Assembly (NCBI GenBank): GCA_018907035.1
Contig: JACCIC010000002.1
Location: 3,955,001-4,019,000 of the forward strand
DNA: 64,000 bases
Reading direction: 5' to 3'
Origin: Sycobia sp. Sy_11
Lineage: Eukaryota; Arthropoda; Insecta; Hymenoptera; Epichrysomallidae
Shown here: piece after piece, positions 37,178 to 49,986 of the stretch
How the letters are laid out: each line of letters starts with the position of its first letter
Numbering within the stretch: position 1 is the stretch's first letter
Notes under the pieces: model-generated
The model's database searches: none
Told to the model about the DNA's origin: nothing
What the model saw: only the letters and a program-made list of their open reading frames with translations
Program-made: the position numbers and the translations under genes

Positions 37178-37791
37178 ATGTATGAATTTTGTTAATACAA
37201 TTAAAAATTTTAATTTTTATATACCTGGCATGTCAATAAAATCTCGTATTGTAAATAAAATCAAAAATATATATACATTTATTTAATCTTTTTATTTAAG
37301 TATCCATTAATTCTGCTAATATACACGAATTCCCCGTTGATTTAAAGAATTATCTTCACGATTTTGTAACGATCTTCTAAAGACAAATTATTAAAAACAG
37401 ATTGTCGAATGAAAGAACAAATTTCAATGTGTAATGATTTCTCTCCGTCTCTTCTTCAGGTTTCAGACTTTTATGAAATTCAAATAAATTTATTTTAACT
37501 TATTTCTGTGAAGATGGATGATAGTATTAGCACGGGTATGTGAAGCTGGTAAATAACTCTTTATAAAAAATATAATGCTAAATATATCCTGATATATAAA
37601 AACTACAAAACAAAATAATAAAGAGAACTGCTTAATCATCATTGCTCGGGATTTCTATGCAGATCCCTATAACTAAAAACTAAAGAGAAGAAAGAAGTAT
37701 GATTAGTATTGAATTTTATATAATATATTAATATAACAAAGAATTTGCTCGATTATTTCATATCAAGGTGATTCCTTAATTCGATTATCTC
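37178..37791 (+). repeat. 3' flank of RNase T2 gene B, shared with the relic at 21.6 kb
   Basis: About 590 bases after the stop match 21621-22205, with insertions and deletions. At about 37764 this copy runs on uninterrupted (CAAGGTGATTCCTTAATTCG) where the other copy has mariner element 1, so it preserves the pre-insertion arrangement. Gene C keeps about 300 bases of the same flank (45139-45440). Confidence 0.75.
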
Positions 37792-38384
37792 GGCCGCTTA
37801 GAAACAGAAAAACCATTAAACCGAAAAAAGGGCAGAAACATAACTTACCGGAATAATACGCAACTAACTTAATTCAGTAACTTCATTCTTTTTGTTTTTC
37901 ACTTTTTCGCAAGTATTAAGACAAATTTGGTTAAAAACAGTTTAATTACCATTTTGTGCTCGTCTTAATATTTTAAGTCGTCTTAATATTTTCACTTTTA
38001 CTTTTTTTTTCAAAATCTAAACAATTCGTGATACAATATATTTCAAGGCAATGGACGGAACTTTGGACTGGATACTGTTTTATACGGTCTTCCCAAAGGA
38101 TCTTTGTCCACCTCTTGGCAAAAGACTTGCTAACTTTCTCTTCGAAGTCTTGATAGTTACTATGCGTTCCCGTTTCGCTTGTACCTGAGCTATTCTTAAT
38201 TTTTCAGCTTACAGTTTAAAGATTTTCTTCTTAGCTGCTCTTTGAAAAAAAAAATTCTAGTTCTGAAATAAACTTCTAATTATATCTGTTTGTGCATATA
38301 ATGCGTCGCATTGACGAAATGGTAAGGGAAATACGCAGATATGAAATTATTAACCCAAACATGGAAAAGGGATTATTACACACT

Positions 38385-38440
<56 letters not shown>

Positions 38441-40304
38441 AAGAACTGTCCGGGTATACACTAAGGAGAGAAGTTACCGAGGTTAGGGAGTGACTGTAAC
38501 ATGTGTAGTCACCAGTACAATAAAGCTCGCGATCGTGGAAACAACTTTCTTGGTTGTAGCCTAATTTAATAAATACTTCATCTTTAGTTAAATTGCTAGT
38601 TCTTTTTTCATTTATTACATAATCCCTACATACATTTTTTATATAATTTCTAGAGCAGAAAGTATCAAAACGAAACTAGTAATTTGATTTTATTTTCACT
38701 TACAATAATCATAAAATAATCACTCCTAATACAAGCAACTAAATATTAGTCTACGTAACCGAGTCGCGATTTATAAAATCATGTCACAATTTGTTACTAT
38801 CACAAGTTTGAGCCCTAACGTTTTGGTCTTTATGCAATTCTAATTAACTGAACGATTCTCCTTGAAAGAATTTTGAATTTTTCAATTTCATTGACTTCAC
38901 TTTTTGATTTCACTGCATTATTGCCTCATAGTGAATTAGAATTAAAAAATTCACAATATATTATGTTCTCTATTATTATTATTTTTTTTAAAACTTTGTC
39001 ACAAAAATTGTTTGAAAAAAAAAATTTAATTATCTCTACATCCATGCAACTTTCTGCAAATCGGCTCTAACAAAACGTAGGCTTACATTACACATATGAA
39101 ATGTGATGTGGTGTTGATCTCTGGCCGTATAGTCTTCAATCACCTGCCACACTTCAATTCCCGAGACAAGAGGTATAGTTTCAAAGGAACATATCATATC
39201 ACTGCGGTAGAGCTAGATCGTACAAGGGCACAACTAGTGTTTAATACCACTAGTCTTAGTCTAGACATGAAGTTCGTGACCCTTCGCCAACGGGAATCCA
39301 ACTTTCCATTATCGATTGAAGGACCCGCGAATTAAAATCTCTTATGGCTTAGTTTGGAGTGCAGTAATAACTTAAATACGTGAAGTGCTTTAACGTCATT
39401 CAAACATGGCCATTTACAGATCCATGAATCCTGACCTTCTTTAGTGTAGGTCAGACATCCAAATGTCTATCATCATAAAACAAACTGCGAATTAAACTTG
39501 TGCCTTTCTATCCCCATACAGTTCGCTCACGATGAAAATATCAGCTTAGCATCGTGACAAAGCTGTACGAGGAAGTGATCAACCCCTGCGGTTACAATAA
39601 CGTTACTGTATTAAAATTCACTTACAAAACTATAGCCTTTGCTGTTGAATAGTGTCGTTCAATATCATTCGGAATATTTAAATTGAATTATAAAATCATG
39701 CTTCATGACTAGCAAAGGATATCAATAGTTTTCAATAAAGTTTAATTTAATATTGACGAATAGTCCGAATAGTCAAATGTAAATTAATGGCGATTCAGTG
39801 ATAATTGACGATAACTGGATGTTGCTAAATGATTTTTGATTTTATATTTTGAGCAGCTATATACAAATATATCAAATTCCGGAAGGTTAATTTAAATAAT
39901 TATTTTTTATTATTAATTAACTATTTATATATTTCATGATGGATATTAATATCGAATTTATCAGCATGTTCGATTATTACTCAACACAAGTGAGGAGATT
40001 ATTCTAGAAATATCAAGTGTTGGAGCTAAATGTCTATCAAAAAGATTCCTTAGAAATAATTATCTAAAGTTCCATCAAAAAGTAACCTACAAGAAATGAT
40101 TTGTTCACTAGTACATATGAAAATAGTTATAGATCGAGAAATATTAATATGAACTTCAAAGAGAATTATAAATAAACAAATACTGAAACAATTTGAGATT
40201 GTATGGAAAAAGAAAATAGCATTGGAAATATGGGCAAAAAAGTAAATGATGGATTTCCATTGGACCCAGTATGCATATTATTTATAAAAATAAAGAAAAA
40301 AATA
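37792..40304. other. Spacer between gene B and unit C
   Basis: AT-rich with a (GA)n tract at 38391-38436. After it, 38440-38600 has a GC-richer stretch with CAATAAAGCTCGCG that could be part of a retroelement terminal repeat, but no partner was found. A more complex stretch at 39070-39660 has open frames on + (39096-39335, 79 codons) without a recognisable domain; it is probably an unidentified repeat. Confidence 0.4.
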
Positions 40305-41400
40305 GAAAACATATATGTGTGTCTGAAAAAGCAAGGAATATACTAAGTCAGCTAAATTAATAGAGTATTAAATCTATATTTGTAGAGGAAAGAACGAAGA
40401 AAACATACAATTAACATTAGCTAGAGAGAAAGAAGAGAAAAAATATATAAAACGACTAATCGACGAATATAAATAGTTAAAATAGATAGTCCTAAAAAAC
40501 AAAAAACGATCTGAGGTGTAATTTAATTTAAAATGATCAAATATAAATAACATCATACAGAAAAGAGGAATAAATTAAATACACAAAGAAGGAAGGTGGC
40601 GAAACAGTATTCTAATCTGTACAGGAAATTTTTGAATAAAATAAAAATATAAAACAATGTTTGTATTGATAAATGAATTATATTATACTATTTTTAGGTA
40701 CATTGTTCTATATTGTAAAAAAATATTCAAATACAAGACTAATTTTTTTTTAATATATACTTATGACTACGGTTTCAGTCAAGTTTGTATCAAAACATAA
40801 TGGTATTTAGTCAAAATATTCGGATTTTGTTTTTGGTCAATAAAAACTTTTAAACACAATTTATAATTAGATATTATTCGTAAGGTTGTTGTGGATTGAA
40901 AATAATAATGCTAATAAACATATGTTCAGAAACAAATAATTATTTTTCAGAATCTACACGTGCGCACTATGCTAAATATGTTATTAAAATAGTTTCAGGC
41001 TTGGATTGTTTTTCAACATAGTTTATCCTTGATCCACATTTCATTTTTATATTTGAAAACCTATGTAAATGACTTCACACGAATATAAAAGATCCTTGAA
41101 AAGCCCATATAAATAGTAAGAAAACATTTTCATGAACCGCTCATTCAACATTACGACACTTTAACTTAGTAATTCCAACTAATTACATTTGTTCAAGGAC
41201 CATTAATTATCATTGATAAACTGACCATTAGGTTTTCAGATGTTGATATACGTTATAACATTAGCCATTCTAGCTTCATCCGATGCAGCCAGAAGGTAAA
41301 AATCTTAAATATTTTTTATGATACCTATGTCGCATATAAAATAATTATTTAATTACATATTGCTCGTTTAATTATTTGTGATTTACCAATCAATAATTTA
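40305..41400 (+). repeat. RNase T2 array, duplication unit C
   Basis: Counterpart of unit A. It covers the upstream region from GTGTCTGAAAAAGC onward, the conserved TATAAAA (41084-41090), exon 1 and the first 100 bases of intron 1. It continues after the mariner at 42632. Similarity to unit A is highest from about 40930 to 41330, suggesting recent duplication or gene conversion there. Confidence 0.75.
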
Positions 41401-44400
41401 CGAGGGTGGTCCCAGAAGTACCTGGCCCAACAAATAAAACTCAACCATTTTGGAACAAAATATATTTATTTTTCAACATAATCTCCTTTCAGCTTTATAC
41501 ACTTTTCCCAGCGATGTTTAATAGTTTCGATACACTTTTTATAATAAGAATTCTCAAGCTCCTCATAATAGCCATTAGCTGCTGACATCTCCTCTTTCAT
41601 TGTTGGAAAATCTTTGACCAATGAGCCATTTTTTTATGTCTGGGAACAGAAAATGATCCGAGGGAGCTATATCTGGCAAATCTGATGCATAAGGTAGCAA
41701 TTTAAACTTTAATTTATTAATTTTGGCGATTTCAATAACGGATGTGTGAGCTGATGAATTGTCTTGATGGAACAACACTTTCTTCTTAGCCAAATGCGGT
41801 TTTCGCTTGATTTTTTCGCTCAAACGTTGCAATAAGTTCGCATACTATTCGCCGTTGATAGTTTTTCTTTTTCAAGATTATCCCACACGCATCCCAAAAA
41901 ACCGACGCCATATCCTTGCCTATAGCTGGTATGGTCTTTGCCTTCTTTGGAGCCGGTTCTCCTTTTTCAGTCCATTGTTTTGATTGTTCTTTTGTTTCGG
42001 GTGTGAAGTGTTGGACCCATGTTTCATCCATGGTTATAAAACAGCGCAAAAATTCGGCTTTATTTTTGCGAAACATTGCCAAACACTCAACTGAAACATC
42101 TTCACGACGCAGTTTTTGTTCCTTTGTAAGCAACCGCGGCACCCATTCTGCGCACAGCTTTGTCATCTTCAAATTTTCAGTTAATATGCGATATACCGCA
42201 CTTCTTGAAATACCTACCATGTCTGCTACTATATCATCCAGTACCGCTTTGTGGATTTTCAGCAACTTTTCTTGAGTCGTCACTCCGTTTGGTCGACCAC
42301 TGTGATACTCATCTTGGCAGCTCATACGGCCTCGTTTAAACTCTGCTACCCAATATTTTACTGTTGCAAATGAAAAAGCAGTCTCCCCCCGAGTAGAATT
42401 TAGTTCAAATTTTATATTGGTTGGGCTGAAGCCTTTCAAATAAAAGTATTTTTTCAATATTTATAAATTCACTGAAAACGTTCAATATTGATGGCTGACA
42501 AACAAATACTAAACATCATAGCGTCTTCAAACTTGAGAAATATGCTTTATAGATTATTTACTTCCTAATACAGTGGTATTTTTTGAGCAACTACCTCTAG
42601 GTCAGGCCAGGTACTTCTGGAACCACCCTCGGAATCGAAATGGGCAAAAATTCTATCAGACTTTCAAGATAAAAATATCTAATTTACTTTTAAATTAAAA
42701 GTTTGTAAAGTTCATCTGTACTCTCCTGGATCAAATATTATTTTATAACAATGTAACTTCAAAGGTCACCGCGCTTCACTGGAGGGTAAACCTTCTAGCG
42801 TGGCAGATAATCATCTTTTACACACTTGTTGAAATGTGCTATTTATTACTGTAAGAGTTTAGAAGCTACTATTTCTAAAAAATATATTTTTCAATAATAA
42901 AGATTAGAGAATTCAAAGAAATAGAAATTAGTGTTGAATGTAAAATATAATTTCTTGAATATCCACATAATGATATGCTCCACGTGCCCGCATATGCCAA
43001 CTGATCATACTAACAAAGATGACTTAACTAATCTAATTTCTATGGCGTTAAATCTGTTATAATTTATCACAAATTCCATCACAATAAATATATATCGGAT
43101 TTAAGTAAATTTTTAAAATCTGCTTTCAGAACTCTCTCTGTAACCTCGAAAAAAAGAACAGTTTGCTCTGCTTACTATACGCACACAGTACCCGGTGATG
43201 CGGGAGCAGAAATCAGTAATCGTTTTCTCCATTGAATTTTTCTCTATCCTGATAGTATTATTAAAAATGCAACATATTACTTATTAATGTAAATGTTTAT
43301 CCATTGATCGAAGTAAATGTAGATTAAGATTTTGATTCTAAATAAAGATTTTTATAAATATTAATAAAAAATTAATTTTTTGTTGTTTACTATTGAATAA
43401 GCACACGTCCATTCTCTGTTCTAACCTCAATGCATTGGATTATTGTAGGTAAAATTTCTCGTATTTCGGAATCCAAAATCAATAATAAAGTTTTCCAATT
43501 GGAAAACAATAAAGCTAAGATTAAATTATCTTAATTCTTAATCTCAAGTTCATCATCAATATTACGACTTTTGAATATAATATTTTTTTGACGTCTATTA
43601 TAATTTCCGAGATATTTGTTTAGATATAAAAAGGGATTGTACTTCAACTTTCATGCCATAAATATTTGACTATTCGTAGAATATTCTTTATATATCTTGG
43701 AACAAGTTACCCTTAATATAGGAAAAAACGTATATATCTGTTACAATAGTATTATTCATATTAAATTTATTAAACACGTAAAAGCGTCAATAATATTTCA
43801 ATTTTATATAGAAAAAGATCCGAATTATTAAAAAAATTTGTTGTATGTATTAAAAAAAAGGAAAAAATGACGCCTCATGCGAACCGTACCTCGTGTGATC
43901 ATGTATGTTAAAGCTTATATTGAATGTTAAAGGTGAAGTAATGAAGAGAATAAAGCTTTATCATGCATGAAATTGTTCGTTGTGAATCAATGAATAATTC
44001 TATGTACTTTTATCTTTTATTTTAAAATAAAATTTTATTTAATACAAGATTCTTCTTGGCCGGACTTGCGACTGTAAAATATTTATTCTAACGTATCAGT
44101 TGCTTATACATAATATAAATTTGTGGCGAAAATATTTTTTCAGGCAATCGGAGAATTATGATAATCTTATGATGGCTCAAACGCTCATCACTACTCCAGT
44201 TTTCCATGATCAAGTTCAACGGCCCGATGCAGATATTCAGCGAACATGGAACTATGTAACAAATCATGCGACGACACTTGAAGCGCAGAACTGGATCGTA
44301 CATGGACTATGGCCGTTTGATTCAAGCAATAAGCTTCTTCTAGAGTGTGTGGATAAAGAGGGCTATGAGCTAAAATTAAATGTTAATAATCTTAGTCCAG

Positions 44401-45138
44401 ACTTGCAAGAACGTTTGAGAATAAAATGGCCTAGCTTAGCAATAGATTCCACAGACGAGAGTTCATGGAAATTCGTATACAACGAATATGGAAGCTGTGT
44501 GTCTCCAAATGCGTCGTTTTATTTTGAGGAAGGTTTACGACTGTTGAACGATTACAACGTCGGAACGATACTTCACGACGCTGGAATCCAACCGGGCACA
44601 AAACATCGACTTTCTCATATCTTCCGTACCCTTAATAATGTTTTAGGGAAACACCTGTATGTGGAATGTTTTCGTCCTCGGGTAAGATAAAATAATATAT
44701 CCTAGCAAAGTGTGTGATTCAATAAAAATTTTAAGGCCTACGATGGCTCGATCGCTAGAGCAAAGAACTTTTAACTTGTAAGTCAAGCTTAAGTTCCCCG
44801 GTCTCGATCGTTTGATCAAAGCACCACTATAAAAATTTACGTGTGCTCTGTTTACAAAGCTATCGTAATCCTTCGTCGCTCATGAACACAAGGATTTGGG
44901 TGCAAAAATAGAGCGACGCTACATAATGTTTTTAAAAAATGAGAATTTTAATCTATATTTGTAATCTTTCTTTTAGTTTTATACGACTGAGCAACAATTT
45001 CTTTACCGCATTGAAATCTGTTTCGATTCAAGTCACAATTTAATGAACTGTCACAATGACCAGGAGAAACATCAAAATTACGTATGTGATCCAAATAAAT
45101 TAATCACATATCCTGCATTGCCGGAAGGCTACTTTTAA
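41240..45138 (+). CDS. RNase T2-like secreted pseudoenzyme, gene C (251 aa)
   Basis: Exons 41240-41295 (signal peptide MLIYVITLAILASSDAA), 44144-44681 and 44977-45138; phases 2 and 0; stop TAA at 45136, AATAAA at 45209. Exon lengths are identical to gene B (56, 538, 162). Block 1 keeps the canonical His (WIVHGLWPF), but block 2 reads SWKFVYNEYGSC, so the usual His, Glu, Lys and His are Phe, Val, Glu and Tyr. Loss of block 2 predicts no RNase activity, although block 1 is better preserved than in gene B. The NAS glycosylation site and the AGIQPG helix block are shared. Intron 1 (41296-44143) is enlarged by a 1.23 kb mariner in opposite orientation. Intron 2 holds a tRNA-like sequence. The reading frame is intact, so it is probably expressed and under constraint, which is inference. 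Confidence 0.88.
41401..42631 (-). mobile_element. Mariner element 4, least decayed, in intron 1 of gene C
   Basis: A 1231-base element. Terminal repeats CGAGGGTGGTCCCAGAAG (left) and its near-perfect counterpart at the right end agree at about 26 of 28 bases. On the - strand a 223-codon frame (42457-41786) covers the N-terminal helix-turn-helix and the first catalytic Asp (TMDETWVQHF). A second frame (41832-41575) has the second Asp (HQDNSSAHTS) and PDIAPSDHFLFPDIKKW with the third. A frameshift near 41840-41870 with a following TAG separates them, and the C-terminus is shifted at RFSNNE. It cannot now make full transposase but is the youngest-looking copy here. Unit A preserves the corresponding empty site near 34390. 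Confidence 0.93.
42632..44143. other. Rest of intron 1 of gene C
   Basis: Resumes unit A/B-like intron sequence after the mariner (GAAATGGGCAAAAATTCTAT at 42637, compare 34394), then diverges into AT-rich DNA without recognisable elements up to acceptor TTTTTTCAG. Confidence 0.7.
44735..44809 (+). other. tRNA-like sequence in intron 2 of gene C
   Basis: TGGCTCGATCGCTAGAGCA closely resembles a tRNA D-arm (consensus TAGCTCAGTCGGTAGAGCA). It is followed by CTTTTAA in the position of a lysine-type anticodon loop and a weaker B-box (CTTAAGTTCC). The homologous copy in gene B has a poor A-box but a good B-box. Together they suggest a tRNA or tRNA-derived SINE fragment present before the duplication. 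The anticodon and T stems are poorly paired, so it is a relic. Confidence 0.42.
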
Positions 45139-45479
45139 ATTTCTGGATTTTTGGTAATATAATTAAAACAGTTACATTTTATATACCATGTATGTAAGTA
45201 AAACCTTCAATAAAAATATATAAATTTCATTCCCTTTTAATTTATGTTTCTGTTTATTTTTCTCATACACACTAATGCTTAATTGACATGAGGAAAGGTA
45301 ACGTAAAAAATTGAATTTCTTAAAAGCAAATTGTTAAAAAGAGATTCAATAAGGCAAGAAGGCACTTAAATGTGTAATGAATCGTCTCCCTCTCTTTTTT
45401 AAATTTTATATTTTTATGAAATTAAAATAAATTTATTTTAGTTTTAATAAAAAAACGAGAATATATTTATTTTATTTAT

Positions 45480-47010
45480 TTTAATGCAACAAAATGGCGT
45501 CATGGAAAGAACAAATCGTCCTTTGGTGAAATTGGTAAGGAGTGTGCTGTGTAACATCCGGACATACGCACTGCCACACGGAAATTTAAACGGCTATTCA
45601 ATACCGAGAAATCACCGTCGGTGCCCCATGAAAATTTTTCGGCCTATGCTTGTACGCGCTGAGGCTGGGGATACGCAGGGTAAGTCGTGAAATAATTGGG
45701 TAAGCGCGGTGTGATGCGTTGAATACGCCGTTGGGTAAGGCCACTTCTGAGCAGCTCTATTCCAAACGGTTCGATTTGGATAGGCGAAAGTCCAATATCC
45801 CCCAAAGGTAGCAGTGGCTCGCTGTACTATACCATTCGATTGTGACATTAAGCGTACAGATTTTGTAAAATTATGTCAGAATGTAGAATTTTTTGCGATA
45901 GAGTCTCAGAAGAAAATAGCAGCGATTAATGTATTATTATTCCAAATATAGACAAGAAACAATGATGAAGAGGTCAAAAGGAGCTCATCAGTGACAGTTA
46001 AGATTATTTAAAATGTCATAACCCAGGAATAGCAGCAGAAACTGGATTATCAAGGTGGTTTGCAAGGGAGAATAGGGGCGTGCCGCCCGATAGATGTAGT
46101 ACTACTGTGAAACTTGCGATCGTAGAAAATCAAAATCCACCATCAATAAAAGAAGTATTAATGAGTACCAATAAAGAAAAGTGGAAGCGAGGAATCGATG
46201 TAGAAAGAAACTCTCTGCTTGTAAATAAGACCTGGGATATTGTACGTGCGCTGAAAGGTCGAAATATAGTCCAAAGTAAGTGGATATTTCAAAGAAAGAA
46301 AGACGCGCAGGCTCAATGAAATTGATTCAAGGCAACACTTCTCGCAAGTGGTTTTACGCAACAGTATTATACAATTATTACAAGGTCTTTTATTAGAGGG
46401 ACGCAATATATACAAGATATACTAGTGAGATTTGGATTAGCAGACATAAAGATATCTAGTATATCATTATATCCAGAAGACTTCAAAATCAGATTAGATC
46501 AGCCCACAATGGAGGAGAGTGCGAAATATCAGCGTTTGACTGACGCACTTGTATATTTAGCTGCCAGTACAAGACCAGATATTACAGCAAGTATCATCAT
46601 TCTAAGTCAATTTAACAAACTGATTCGAATGAAACGAAGCGAGCGTATCGCTACTTGATAGGTACAACGAATTATAAGTTAGTACTCGGCAAACATAACG
46701 AAAATAATCAACTGATCGGTTATACGGATGCAGATTGGGCCGAAAAATCGACTAAATTTTTAAATTTTTAGGCGCAGCTGCGAGTAGTTGGTGATATCAA
46801 AAACAAACGTGTGTTTTTCTTTCATCAACAGAATTGGAATATATAACTATCACAATAAGTAAAGCATGTCAAGAGAGTCTTCGGAATTTTCGGTTATTGG
46901 AAGATTTTTCCTTTGAAAAGCAGGATGCCCCATTGATATTAGAAGAAAATCAAAGCTGCTTAAAATTATTATCGTGAAAGTGGAAAAGCTTTTTCACCTC
47001 CAACGCTTGA
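45480..47010 (+). mobile_element. Ty1/copia-like retrotransposon remnant
   Basis: Fragments in typical order on the + strand: an integrase piece at 45484-45600 (QNGVMERTNRPLVKLVRSVL), an RT start at 46155-46310 (EKWKRGIDVERNSLLVNKTW and IVQSKWIFQRKKDAQ), then an RT-to-RNase H piece at 46425-46660 (YQRLTDALVYLAASTRPDIT) and YTDADWAEKS near 46720-46750. Large deletions and stops separate them and no LTR is seen. It begins about 340 bases after the stop of RNase T2 gene C. Confidence 0.82.
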
Positions 47011-49542
47011 TATTTTATTGCACCCTAAAACTACATGCCAAGAGGCGCACTGCAGTTTTCTCTCTTGCACAAGCGACAGTTCTGAAGCAACCCACCAATA
47101 CGACCACGCCAGATATTATTGTTACCCGTGTTACATCTATATAGTTTATCCTATTTCTATAACACTTATTTGTAATAAAGCATTTGATATTAAATACATT
47201 TTTAACAGCTGTGTATTTGAATGAAATAAACTATTTTTATCCGAATTTACAATATTTTTGATCTACGAAACATGCCCTTCGCCAATACTGAGAATAATTG
47301 TGTCAGGTTTACGAACAAACTGAGTTCAAAATATTGTATGCAAAGTTTTACTAAAAATAATATACGCACTAAAATTATAAAAATAATTTCCATGCTTTTC
47401 TATAACCCACCAAAATTATATTCATCATTGCATATAGTTGCATATAGTCCTTTCTTCAATAGAATTTTTAATTGACCTCTAACTATTTCGGTCGTGCTTT
47501 TTTGGTAGTAAATTATGTACGAAGACGGGAGCCCCCCCCCCCCCGCTCGATCTGGTACTGCATTTTGTTCATCATTTCTGACCGAACCTTATTGTAAATC
47601 TGTGACCATATTCTGGAATCAGAATTGGAATATTATGTAGTTGTATATTAATAGCAGTAAAACAAATGTAGAGTAGAACAACGCAGTAGATAAGGGTTGG
47701 TTAGTCAGACCGGGGGGGAATCATTCCTATATATATCTATATAAACTGGCATTTTTCAGAACATTTTCGTGATGTATATTAGTTATATTCTTCACGAATA
47801 TTTTAATACTAATCTCATATTATAATTTATGTAATGCGTTTACAATTTCTATGATTGTTAATCTGATAATTCTATATAAATACGGGGTGAAAAAGGGAAA
47901 ATAATATAGTTCCTCCAGCTGTTAAATTTTATGTAATTTTTTATTTATCATATTTAAAATATATATGCAGAATGTGACATATAAGAGAATAAAAAGAAAT
48001 CACGACTTTCATTGAAATTTCTAAATCATAATTTCTCTAAACAATTATGAAAATTTTTAATTATCTTTAAATCGTAAATATTAATATAAATAAAAATTCG
48101 CTTAAAAAATTTGTTTTAATAATATTATTTAATTAAAAAAAAAAATAGCAAGCAGAATATTTTTGATACAACGCCAGTCGCAGATGAAGGTAGGGCCTTG
48201 AGGGTGCTATGCGGATCACGTGTGCGGGTGTGCCAGTTTTCTGTAGAAAGTAGGTCACATACGATCACAACTAGCAAAACCGTAGTTTTACATATAAAGG
48301 AAACAAAAATTTCTCGCGCGCTTTTACAAAATCCGAAATCACAATATAATAATACATTCTGAACTTAATTATTTTGGCTTAATTCACTTCAAAAATCAAT
48401 ATCAGAAACAATTTATTACAATTATTACCTTGCATACGACATTTTCTCAAATGTTGAAGATTGTACCTTGCACAATAAAACAAAACTAATCGCTATGATC
48501 TGTTTTTAACGGAGCAAATGGTCAGAGGGGGCATCTTAATTAGCAAAAACTACTATAAATTATGTGAAAGTTTTGGTGATTATTGTAGATTTGACACCAA
48601 ATATGTCTTCTATTTGAAAAAAAAATTACAGAATATATGTTTCCAAACATAGTTCTAAAAACGTATCCGATAAGTATTTATTATTCTACAAATTGTACCA
48701 ACAAAAGATCCCTTTAATATCTGTAAATGCGATAAAAAATAAATCATATGATTATTTATGTTCTGAATTTATAGGTTAAAAATGTGGTATTATTTCATCG
48801 AAATTTCATTCGCATAATATGAGATTGAAAATTGTTTTAAACAAAAAAAAAAAAAAACGAAAAACTTCAAAACAAATTAATTAAAATGGTGCAATTTGTC
48901 TACATACATCTTCTTACGATAAAGTGACCACTTTCACCGATATCTAACGGAATTGTTATATACACAACGATCGTTAGATTCATCACAAACTTAAATTATG
49001 AACATTAATATTTTGCAGACAGTCTTTTTGTATTTAAAAACGACTTATTATTAAAATATATTTTTTATTACTCAAGCTATGTAAGAATTTCTTGAAATTA
49101 AGAAAAATAAAATGATGTGACAAATGATCATGACAAAATTTAAAAAAAAACGAATCTTACAATGAGATACAAAATTATAATTACAATAATATGTCACTCC
49201 AACAATATGTATATTATTATTATTATTATTTATAAAAAATCAAATGAATAATAAATAAATATAACTCAATTTTTAAATTTAAAGGACAGTAGAATCCTTT
49301 TTCATAGACCGTCTCCAGAACAATCTATCTAGGGCCTGATGTAACACAATAGTTTATGTAGTCCAGCACTGCTTTGACAGACTGTCAAAATTTGCCAAAA
49401 AACATTGGGCCAAACATTATTTATAACTATAAATATTCAAATTTAACACCGTTTCAGCATTGTAGCTAATACTTGGTATAGTTTGACAATGTCTAACAAT
49501 ATTTTAATAGAAATTCATTAAAATAAATAATATGTCTAAATA

Positions 49543-49548
<6 letters not shown>
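47011..49548. other. AT-rich intergenic stretch
   Basis: No gene recognised. Contains a poly-C run (about 47531-47544) and a GC-richer patch 48170-48320 without an identifiable product. Two short open frames at 47.0-47.5 kb lack domains. Confidence 0.45.
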
Positions 49549-49598
<50 letters not shown>

Positions 49599-49786
49599 TA
49601 GCAATTTGATTACAATTATGAATTTATTTGTACAATTACTTATTGCACGTATATGCATATGCACATATATATGGAAGAAAAGTAAAAGCTGTACGGCATT
49701 AAACCAGTATACTACATCTGCCACGCAAGCGCACCACTGTCTGATTTATTTTTTGCAAATTGCAACCCTTTCCTGTAGGTAAGAGT

Positions 49787-49863
<77 letters not shown>
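49549..49863. repeat. Two long (AT)n tracts upstream of eIF3b
   Basis: AT tracts at about 49549-49596 and 49787-49863. The second (about 77 bases) ends 123 bases before the eIF3b start codon, so it lies in the promoter or 5' UTR. Ile-Tyr frames here are artefacts. Confidence 0.92.
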
Positions 49864-49868
<5 letters not shown>

Positions 49869-49986
49869 GTATAGACATCAGGCAACAATCGCTGTACGCA
49901 GTGGCCGGCACTGTGGCCGGTACTGAAAATAACGCGTTGAGGAAATTCCTTTTCTTGTAAGGCGCGCCGAGCCGAGCTATTCTAAC

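Noticed and set aside
41575..42457. Active mariner transposase
   Set aside because: The two halves are in different frames with a TAG between them and a shifted C-terminus, so it is classed as inactive.
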